DNA of 19,804 nucleotides from JAGQTE01 sp964648005 (GTDB lineage: Bacteria; Actinomycetota; Acidimicrobiia; Acidimicrobiales; Acidimicrobilacustridaceae). The number at the start of each line of letters is the position of its first letter. Within the stretch, counting starts at the first letter, position 1. The stretch is from the NCBI GenBank assembly GCA_964648005.1, contig CAZYKR010000047.1:1-19804 (forward strand). Direction: 5' to 3'. The notes under the pieces were generated by a model. It was not told where the DNA came from, searched no databases, and saw only the letters and a list, made by a program, of their open reading frames with translations. Positions 14,346-19,804 of this stretch are shown here, piece by piece. The translations under genes were made by a program, and so were the position numbers.

Positions 14346-14837
14346 TCAGTCGTCGTCGTCGTCCGCGGCGTCGTCGGCGACCGGTCGACCGTCGGGGCCC
14401 CAGTCGTAGCCCAGCTCGTCGAGCCAGTCGTGCAGTCCGGTCTTCATGCGGAACGACGCCGTCGCCTCGCCGTCCTCGAACGGGAAGGTCACGATGATCG
14501 TCGACTTCTCGATCCCGCCCACGTCGGCGGCGGCGACGTCGACCTTGGTGATGGCGGAACGATCCAGTGCGAACTCCCGTTGCGGAGCCCAGGTCACGAA
14601 GGCCAGCCGATCTGCCGACACCGCCAGGCAGCCCAGGCCCTGCGCGCCACCGGCCTCGGGCGGGATCGTGCCGAGACCGGTCACCTTCGGCTCGAGCAGC
14701 GTCCAGTCACCGCCGATCAGCTCCTTCGCCCGGTTGATGGCCTCGTCGCCCTTCTTCTTGAGCTTGGGGCCCGACACCAGGGCGACGATGACGACGATGA
14801 GCACGAAGCTGCCGACGATGATGAGCGCGATCTCCAT
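14346..14837 (-). CDS. Single-pass membrane protein of unknown function (163 aa)
   Basis: Not recognised. Residues about 2-22 form one transmembrane helix (IALIIVGSFVLIVVIVALVSG) followed by a Lys-rich stop-transfer segment (PKLKKKGDE), so the rest probably lies in the cytoplasm. The body of about 130 residues is mixed alpha/beta with DRLAFVTWAPQREFALDRSAI, reminiscent of PH-like/bPH domains that gauge lipid or membrane contacts, but this is only an impression. It ends in a very acidic tail rich in Asp. The ATG at 14837 is chosen because the hydrophobic helix follows at once; no Shine-Dalgarno is seen. It converges on the crotonase gene with an 18-nt gap and diverges from the amidohydrolase gene. 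Confidence 0.75.
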   Translation of the reverse strand: MEIALIIVGSFVLIVVIVALVSGPKLKKKGDEAINRAKELIGGDWTLLEPKVTGLGTIPPEAGGAQGLGCLAVSADRLAFVTWAPQREFALDRSAITKVDVAAADVGGIEKSTIIVTFPFEDGEATASFRMKTGLHDWLDELGYDWGPDGRPVADDAADDDDD

Positions 14838-14910
14838 GGGCGGCGAAGCTAACAGCCCGCCATCGCCGGTGCGGCGAATGACGACCACACGACGCAGCCC
14901 CTAGGTTGCG

Positions 14911-14924
14911 GTGACGAACGTCAC
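14911..14924. promoter_or_regulatory. Inverted repeat upstream of the amidohydrolase gene
   Basis: GTGACG-AA-CGTCAC has perfect 6-bp arms and lies 20 nt before the ATG at 14945. The half-site resembles that of the four shared operators, but the spacing is TGAC-N4-GTCA rather than TGAC-N6-GTCA. It may be an operator for a related or different regulator. Confidence 0.4.
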
Positions 14925-14944
14925 GGTGATCAAAGGGGGACGCC

Positions 14945-16402
14945 ATGGCGCGCGACGACGATCCCGGTCTGCCCATCAAGCTCGGGCCCTGCTCCAACGG
15001 CGAGTTCGTGCCGCCACCGCCGACGCCGCTGGTGCGTGAGGCGGCCCGGCGGGCCCGGGCCCAGGCGGAGGTCAACGCCAACCGGCTCGGGATGAGCCGG
15101 CGCCGCTTCCTGCTGTCGAGCATGGGCGCCGCCACCACCCTGGCCGTCCTGGCCGCGTGCTCGTCCGAGCAGAAGGCGGCCGAAGGTGACGGCTCGGGAG
15201 CCGGCGGCACCTTCGACGTCCCGCCCGACGCCACGGTCGACCGCGAGGTGGCCGACGACCTGCTGTCGAGCGACCAGTTCGTGTTCGACGTGCAGACGCA
15301 CTTCCTCGACGCCAACCACGACATCCCCGACCTCGGCATCAGCGAGCAGTTCAACAACCCGGCGTGCGACGACGGCGACCCGCGGGCGTGCTTCTCGGTC
15401 GACTGGTACCTCGACCTGCTGTTCAACGCCAGCGCCACCAACATGATCGTCATCTCGGCACTGCCGTTCGCCGGCAGCCCGCTCAACCCCGAGGTCATGA
15501 AGGCCACGATCGACCTGGCCGACTCGCTCGGTTGCGAGGGACGCGTCCTCATGCAGGGCGAGGCACACCCGTCGGTGGGCACGCTCCAGCAGGCGCTCGA
15601 CAACATGAACACCATCTCGGCGGCGATGCCGGTCGGGGCGTGGAAGACCTACACCCACTGGGGCGGACCCGGCTGGTGGCTCGACGACCACGACCCGAAC
15701 GCGCCGCAGGTCGGCGAGGCGTTCATCCAGCGCGCCAGCGAGCTGGGGCCGAACATCATCGCCGTCCACAAGGGCTTCGGCGTGGGCAGCCCCTACGCCC
15801 ACCCGCGCGACGTGGGCCCGGCCGCCGCCAAGCACCCCGACATGCGCTTCGTCGTGTACCACTCGGGCTTCGACATCGGTTGGGGTGTCGAAGGCCCCTA
15901 CGACGAGGCGAACGACAACGGCATCGACCGGCTGATCACGTCGGTGCGCGCCAACGGCATCGGCCCGGGCGGCAACGTCTACGCCGAGCTCGGCTCGACG
16001 TGGCGGGCGCTGATGGGCAACCCCGACGCCGCGGCGCACGCCATCGGCAAGCTGCTCGTGGCCTTCGGTCCCGACAACGTCGTGTGGGGCACGGACTCGA
16101 TCTGGTACGGCTCGCCGCAGGATCAGATCGACGCCCTCGCCACCTTCCAGATCACGCCGGAGTTCCAGGAGCGCTTCGGCTACCCAGCGCTGACCGACGA
16201 CATCAAGGCCAAGATCTTCGGCCTCACCTCGGCCAAGCTCTACGGCGTCGAACCGATCACCGGCAATTGCAGCTTCGACCGGTCCGAGATCGTCGACACG
16301 CAGCTCACGTCGCTGGGCAACGCCACGTACGGCCCGCGCACGGCGGCGCAGGTGCAGCGCATCCAGCAGACGGACCTGGCCACGATCCACGGCCTGCTCT
16401 AG
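14945..16402 (+). CDS. Tat-exported lipoprotein, amidohydrolase-2 family (485 aa)
   Basis: Metal-dependent hydrolase/decarboxylase-like TIM barrel. The Tat signal is internal: MSRRRFLLSS begins at residue 50 and a lipobox LAAC follows (Cys72), preceded by a hydrophilic N-terminal extension of 49 residues with one Cys. The strong site AAAGGGGGA just before the ATG at 14945 supports translation from there rather than from Met50. Barrel residues that could bind metal: His119 (VQTHF, so the usual HxH is Gln-x-His), His238 (YTHWG), His275 (AVHKGF), His306 (VYHSGF) and Asp384 (GTDSIWYG). The protein should be lipid-anchored outside the membrane after folding inside. It ends 4 nt before the convergent carotenoid oxygenase stop. 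Substrate is unknown. Confidence 0.88.
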   Translation: MARDDDPGLPIKLGPCSNGEFVPPPPTPLVREAARRARAQAEVNANRLGMSRRRFLLSSMGAATTLAVLAACSSEQKAAEGDGSGAGGTFDVPPDATVDREVADDLLSSDQFVFDVQTHFLDANHDIPDLGISEQFNNPACDDGDPRACFSVDWYLDLLFNASATNMIVISALPFAGSPLNPEVMKATIDLADSLGCEGRVLMQGEAHPSVGTLQQALDNMNTISAAMPVGAWKTYTHWGGPGWWLDDHDPNAPQVGEAFIQRASELGPNIIAVHKGFGVGSPYAHPRDVGPAAAKHPDMRFVVYHSGFDIGWGVEGPYDEANDNGIDRLITSVRANGIGPGGNVYAELGSTWRALMGNPDAAAHAIGKLLVAFGPDNVVWGTDSIWYGSPQDQIDALATFQITPEFQERFGYPALTDDIKAKIFGLTSAKLYGVEPITGNCSFDRSEIVDTQLTSLGNATYGPRTAAQVQRIQQTDLATIHGLL

Positions 16403-16406
16403 CCGG

Positions 16407-17789
16407 TCAGCGCAACGAGGTCTCGGGCATCCAGTTGCCGTGGAAGCCCTGCGGCACCCGATGGCCGAGCTCGACGCGCGCCACCGGCGGCGCCGCCACG
16501 TCGGTGGCGTCGAGGATCTGCAGGCTCGACGTGTCGGTGGCGCCGTCGTGGACGTAGCCCATCAGCCAGCCTTCGTTCTCGGCGGCGTCCGGCGCGGCGG
16601 GCACGAACACGAACTCCGACGGCGTGCACCCGGCGCCGAAGTGGTGCTCGGCGACCGTGCCGGCGACGACGTCGTAGCCGAGCAGCGTGCCGCCCGGCCC
16701 GCCCTGGCCCCCACCGAGCCCGGCCAGCTCGGGCACGGCAACGCTGTAGCCGTAGCGGTGCCGGCGCCCGGCGAGACGCTCGTCGGCGCGGGGGAACTCC
16801 TGGCCTCGCTCGTCGATGACGGTGCGGCTGCAGGTGCCCGCCGCCGGGTCGAGGACCCACCGCTGCATCGACGGCTCCCCCTGGCTCGGCTCGCGCTCGG
16901 TGTTGGCGAAGGCCTTGGGGTGTACGACGAGGTCCATGACCACGCGGCCGTCGTCGTCGTAGGCGTTGAGCGGGTGGTACACGTAGCAAGGCTCGTCGAG
17001 CTCGATCCAGACCGTGTCGGCGCCGGTGCCGCTGCGGGGCATGATGCCGACGCGCGGCGTGTACTCGGGGTCCCACACGAACGGCATCGAGCGGCCCGCC
17101 ATCGCCAGGTCCAGCGAGAACACGACCGGCAGGTCGAAGGCGATCACCGACGAGTCGGTCATCGCCATGTCGTGGACCATGACCGGCGCACCGAGCGTCA
17201 GCTCCTCGGTCCGGCGCAGCACGCCGTCGGTGCCGATGACGTGGTATCGCAGGGTCGGCTCGGCGAACGAGTAGGCCATCACGTGCAGCTCGTTGGTGTC
17301 CGGATCGAACTTGGGGTGGGCGTTGATGCCGGCGGGGAGCGGTCCGCCGAGGTTGGTGGCGCGCACCGTGTCGAGGTCCGGCGAGAGCTCGAACGGCAGG
17401 CTCAGCTCCATCAGGGCGAGCAGCCGACCGGCGTGGTGGACGATGTTCGTGTTGCCGAGGCCGGGAACGAGGCCCCCCTCGTCGCTCGGCACGGCCGGCT
17501 CGCCCAGCGCCCCGGTCACCTGGGGCGAGCGGACGTACCGGTTGCGGTACCACTCGGCCTTGCCGTCGCGCAGGCGCACGCCGTGCACCATGCCCTCGCC
17601 GGCGAACCAGTGGTGGTTGGACGGATCGGGGGCGATCGGGTTGGGACCGGTGCGCACGTACCGCCCGTCGAGCTGGGCCGGGATGGCGCCGACGACGTCG
17701 AGGTCGGTGACGGTCACCTCCTCGGCCACCGGGGCGAAGTTGTCGCTGAGGTAGACGTTGGTGGTCTCGTCGGCGTCGGTGGTGGTCAT
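16407..17789 (-). CDS. Carotenoid-cleavage-type oxygenase (460 aa)
   Basis: Iron(II)-dependent dioxygenase of the RPE65/CCD/lignostilbene dioxygenase family, cleaving a C=C bond in carotenoids, apocarotenoids or stilbenes. The seven-bladed propeller family signature is clear: GRYVRTGPNP near the N-terminus, HHWFAGEGMVHGV, and RVPQGFHGNWMPE at the end. Four iron-binding His can be placed: His158 (NAHPKFD), His206 (MVHDMAM), His272 (YHPLNAY) and His450 (GFHGNW), with spacing 48/66/178, close to the cyanobacterial enzyme. Length is normal. The ATG at 17789 has GAGGGGGAG upstream; the frame is open further upstream but has no better start. It is divergent from a TetR gene whose palindrome lies within the predicted promoter, so it is probably repressed by that regulator. 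Cytosolic or membrane-associated. Substrate is not predictable. Confidence 0.93.
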   Translation of the reverse strand: MTTTDADETTNVYLSDNFAPVAEEVTVTDLDVVGAIPAQLDGRYVRTGPNPIAPDPSNHHWFAGEGMVHGVRLRDGKAEWYRNRYVRSPQVTGALGEPAVPSDEGGLVPGLGNTNIVHHAGRLLALMELSLPFELSPDLDTVRATNLGGPLPAGINAHPKFDPDTNELHVMAYSFAEPTLRYHVIGTDGVLRRTEELTLGAPVMVHDMAMTDSSVIAFDLPVVFSLDLAMAGRSMPFVWDPEYTPRVGIMPRSGTGADTVWIELDEPCYVYHPLNAYDDDGRVVMDLVVHPKAFANTEREPSQGEPSMQRWVLDPAAGTCSRTVIDERGQEFPRADERLAGRRHRYGYSVAVPELAGLGGGQGGPGGTLLGYDVVAGTVAEHHFGAGCTPSEFVFVPAAPDAAENEGWLMGYVHDGATDTSSLQILDATDVAAPPVARVELGHRVPQGFHGNWMPETSLR

Positions 17790-17829
17790 GGCTCCCCCTC
17801 GGACACGGCTCCATCGGCCGGCACGTTTG

Positions 17830-17842
17830 ATAACGCTGTTAT
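17830..17842. promoter_or_regulatory. Secondary inverted repeat next to the TetR operator
   Basis: ATAAC-GCT-GTTAT, 5-bp arms, ends directly before the 19-bp palindrome at 17843. Its TAAC/GTTA ends match those of the main operator, so it may be a second, weaker binding site. Confidence 0.4.
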
Positions 17843-17869
17843 GTAACACCGTCGGTGTTACGGTGTCAA
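17841..17869 (-). promoter_or_regulatory. Predicted promoter of the carotenoid oxygenase gene
   Basis: On the minus strand TTGACA (17864-17869, perfect consensus) and TTACAT (17841-17846) are 17 nt apart. The spacer is almost entirely filled by the palindrome at 17843-17861. Confidence 0.5.
17843..17861. promoter_or_regulatory. TetR operator, perfect 19-bp palindrome
   Basis: GTAACACCG-T-CGGTGTTAC lies between the divergent oxygenase and tetR genes, 11 nt before the tetR ATG and inside the oxygenase promoter. TetR regulators typically bind such sites next to their own gene, so joint repression of both genes is expected. Confidence 0.75.
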
Positions 17870-17872
17870 GCG

Positions 17873-18481
17873 ATGGCACGACCCCGCACCTACGACGACG
17901 CCTTGCGGGACCGGCTCATCGAGACCGCCGCCGAACTGCTCGCCGCCGAGGGTCCCCGGGGGGTGTCGGTGCGGCGCGTGGCGGCGGCGTGCGACACCTC
18001 GACCACCGCCATCTACGCGCTGCTCGGCAACAAGGGCGAGCTCGTGCGCTCGATCTACCTCGAGGGCTTCCGCCGCCTCGGCGACCGGCTCGCCGCCGCC
18101 GACGCGCCCGATCCGCTCGACCGGCTGGCGGCCCAGCGCGACGCCTACCTGGCCAACGCGCTGGCCAATCCCCACCTGTACGCGGTGATGTTCGGTCCGA
18201 CGCCCGCCGGATTCGAGCCCGACGACGAGGACACGACCTTCGCGCTGTCGACCTTGCGCCAGCTCATCGACTGCGTGCAGGACTGCATCGACGCCGGCGC
18301 GCTCGACGGCGACGCCGACGAGATCGCCCTCGAGCTCTGGGCGTCGTCGCACGGCGTGTGCATGCTGGCGCTCGCCGGCATGTTCGACGCCGACGAGGCG
18401 CACCGTCATCTCGTGCGCCTCCAGGACCACCTGTTCGCGGGCCTGACGGCGCAACGCGGTGCCCTCAGCGGCGGCGCCTGA
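17873..18481 (+). CDS. TetR/AcrR family transcriptional regulator (202 aa)
   Basis: One-component repressor. The N-terminal TetR HTH is clear: RDRLIETAAELLAAEGPRGVSVRRVAAACDTSTTAIYALLGNKGELVRSIYLEGF (about 12-66, motif fragments GVSVRRVA and STTAIYALLGNKGEL). The C-terminal ligand domain has WASSHGVCMLALAGMF, the W-x-x-x-H-G pattern of the WHG/TetR_C group. The ATG at 17873 is preferred; the upstream in-frame GTG at 17855 is inside the operator palindrome. TACGGT ends 8 nt before the ATG, so the transcript is probably leaderless. It is divergent from the carotenoid oxygenase and likely represses it and itself. The inducer is unknown, perhaps the oxygenase substrate or product. Its last 17 nt overlap the convergent glucokinase gene. 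Confidence 0.93.
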   Translation: MARPRTYDDALRDRLIETAAELLAAEGPRGVSVRRVAAACDTSTTAIYALLGNKGELVRSIYLEGFRRLGDRLAAADAPDPLDRLAAQRDAYLANALANPHLYAVMFGPTPAGFEPDDEDTTFALSTLRQLIDCVQDCIDAGALDGDADEIALELWASSHGVCMLALAGMFDADEAHRHLVRLQDHLFAGLTAQRGALSGGA

Positions 18482-19247
18482 GCCGACCGTCGTGGTTGTG
18501 GGCCTCGGCGGCGGTCCGTCGGGCCACCTCGGCGGCACCGACCATGCCCGCCTTGTTGCGCAGCTCCGCCGGCACGACCGGCGTGCGCACGTCGAGCAGC
18601 GGGATGAACTTGTCGGCCTGCTTGGACACGCCGCCGCCCAGGACGAACCGGTCGGGCCAGAAGAGGTTCTCGACGAGGTGCAGGTACTCGTTGACCCGCG
18701 CCGCCCAGTCCTCCCAGCTCAGCGCCTGGGTCTCGCGCACCGATTCGGCGGCGTAGTGCTCGGCGTCGTCACCGTGCAGCGACAGGTGACCGAGCTCGGT
18801 GTTGGGCATCAGGCGGCCGTCGACCAGCACGGCCGAGCCGATACCGGTGCCGAGGGTCACGACGATGACGACCCCGGCGACCCCCTTGGCCGCACCGAAC
18901 GCCGCTTCGGCCTCGCCGGCGGCGTCGGCATCGTTGATGCAGGTGACGACCGAGGCGCCGGTGGCGGCGGCGAAGGCCTCCGTCGCCGACTGCCCGACCC
19001 AGGCGTCGTCGAGGTTGGCCGCCGTGTGCACGGTGCCGTCGCGCACGACGCCGGGGAACGCCGTGCCGACCGGTCCGTCCCAATCGAAGTGCTTGGCGAT
19101 GCGGGCCACGACATCAGCCACGGCGTCGGGGGTGGCCGGATGGGGGGTGAGGATGCGGAGGCGGTCGGACTTGAGCACGCCGCGCTTGGTATCGACCACG
19201 GCCCCCTTGATGCCGGTGCCGCCGATGTCGATGCCCAGGACCTTCAT
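18465..19247 (-). CDS. ppgK: Polyphosphate glucokinase (ROK family, 260 aa)
   Basis: Phosphorylates glucose to glucose 6-phosphate using inorganic polyphosphate and/or ATP, in the cytoplasm; typical of actinobacteria. Seen: the phosphate-binding GIDIGGTGIKGA at 5-16, KRGVLKSDRLRILTPHPATP typical of PPGK, catalytic Asp106 in INDADAAG, TLGTGIGSAV near 131-140, and NTELGH at 149-154. The zinc-binding Cys cluster of ROK repressors and of other ROK kinases is absent, as usual for PPGK. Length matches the family. The ATG at 19247 has no clear Shine-Dalgarno; TACGTT lies 8 nt upstream on the minus strand, so translation may be leaderless. It converges on tetR with a 17-nt overlap; the GNAT gene lies 45 nt upstream in the same direction and may be co-transcribed. 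Confidence 0.93.
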   Translation of the reverse strand: MKVLGIDIGGTGIKGAVVDTKRGVLKSDRLRILTPHPATPDAVADVVARIAKHFDWDGPVGTAFPGVVRDGTVHTAANLDDAWVGQSATEAFAAATGASVVTCINDADAAGEAEAAFGAAKGVAGVVIVVTLGTGIGSAVLVDGRLMPNTELGHLSLHGDDAEHYAAESVRETQALSWEDWAARVNEYLHLVENLFWPDRFVLGGGVSKQADKFIPLLDVRTPVVPAELRNKAGMVGAAEVARRTAAEAHNHDGRLRRRR

Positions 19248-19292
19248 GGCGCCACAACGTACCCGCCCGGCGGCATGACGGGTCGCGCCGGC

Positions 19293-19760
19293 TCAGTCGG
19301 CGATCGGGACCTCCATGAAGGCGGGGTTCAGCACGAAGCCGCGGCGCTCGTACATGGGCCGACCGTCGTCGGTCGCCACCAGGGTGACCCGGCGCACGCC
19401 GTTGGTGCGCGCCCAGGCCAGGCAGGCGTCGAGCAGGTCCCTGCCGATGCCCGTCCGGCGAGCGGGCGGCACGACGTACATGTTGATGACGTAGCCCTCG
19501 AGCGTGCGCGCGTCGCCAGGTCGGGGCTGCATGTCGTGCACGACCATCGAAACGACACCGACCGGCCGGCCGCCGTCGTCCTCGGCGATCCACGACGGCA
19601 GCGTGCCGTCGGCGAGGCGCCGTGCGACGAAGCGTCCGGTCTGCGCCACGAACGCCGCGTCGAACGAGGACCGGTCCACGCCGCGCTCAGCTGCGAGGAA
19701 CTCGAGGCGGAGCCGGGTGACCACGCCCGCGTCGTCGGGGGTTGCCGGTCGGATGGGCAT
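19293..19760 (-). CDS. GNAT family N-acetyltransferase (155 aa)
   Basis: Acetyl-CoA-dependent acyltransferase of the GNAT fold, cytosolic. The acetyl-CoA pyrophosphate loop is RRTGIG (in VPPARRTGIGRDLLDACL, about 97-114), preceded by the strand YVINMYV and followed by RVTLVATDDGRPMYERRGF, which is the usual motif B with its Tyr-x-x-x-Gly-Phe end. Length is typical of a single-domain GNAT. The ATG at 19760 is the first in frame, with CAGACT 6 nt upstream on the minus strand as a possible -10 for leaderless expression. The gene lies 45 nt upstream of the polyphosphate glucokinase gene. The acceptor substrate (small molecule, peptide or protein) cannot be inferred. Confidence 0.9.
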   Translation of the reverse strand: MPIRPATPDDAGVVTRLRLEFLAAERGVDRSSFDAAFVAQTGRFVARRLADGTLPSWIAEDDGGRPVGVVSMVVHDMQPRPGDARTLEGYVINMYVVPPARRTGIGRDLLDACLAWARTNGVRRVTLVATDDGRPMYERRGFVLNPAFMEVPIAD

Positions 19761-19804
19761 GCGGCGAGTCTGGCGCGTCGGTCTCGCAGATACGGCCAGA
19801 GTTC

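Noticed and set aside
17843..17861. The local TetR as regulator of the four TGACRY-N2-RYGTCA sites
   Set aside because: Its own palindrome shares only a TAACAC-like half-site with copy 2 and has a different centre and length (17-19 bp against 14 bp). The evidence favours a separate regulator.

Overview
The window is very GC-rich, densely packed DNA with mycobacterial/acidimicrobial-type genes: heteromeric acyl-CoA dehydrogenases, a polyphosphate glucokinase, an Rv1318c-like membrane cyclase, and an AbiEi/DUF559 protein. This suggests a free-living high-GC actinobacterium, most likely class Acidimicrobiia. The placement rests on gene style only. I see no rRNA, tRNA, CRISPR array or insertion sequence.

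Layout. 1-494: start of an SDR oxidoreductase (minus), cut by the window edge. 569-3807: two consecutive secreted beta-propeller lipoproteins (plus). 3818-5009: one gene for an AbiEi-like wHTH plus DUF559 nuclease-like protein, bracketed by two 65-bp imperfect direct repeats. 5033-9466 (all minus): PAS-GAF-GGDEF-EAL c-di-GMP protein, aldehyde dehydrogenase, and MaoC-like hydratase. 9641-11197: six-TM HAMP class III adenylate cyclase (plus). 11150-13397 (minus): a two-gene operon for large and small acyl-CoA dehydrogenase subunits. 13485-14327: crotonase-family protein, divergent from that operon. 14346-14837: small single-pass membrane protein. 14945-16402: Tat-lipoprotein amidohydrolase. 16407-17789: carotenoid-cleavage-type oxygenase, divergent from a TetR regulator (17873-18481). 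18465-19247: polyphosphate glucokinase. 19293-19760: GNAT acetyltransferase.

How it works together. Four intergenic regions (505-518, 8908-8921, 9517-9530, 13424-13437) carry the same 14-bp inverted-repeat pattern, TGACRY-N2-RYGTCA (one copy has TAAC). They sit in front of the SDR, aldehyde dehydrogenase, MaoC, acyl-CoA dehydrogenase and crotonase genes. This looks like a dispersed acyl-CoA/lipid catabolism regulon under one repressor that is not encoded here. The local TetR has its own different 19-bp palindrome, placed between the -35 and -10 of the oxygenase promoter.

The strongest candidates for something undescribed are this shared operator set and the direct-repeat-bounded single-gene cassette at 3818-5009. 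Several convergent neighbours overlap or nearly touch (11150-11197, 16402/16407, 18465-18481), leaving no room for separate terminators.
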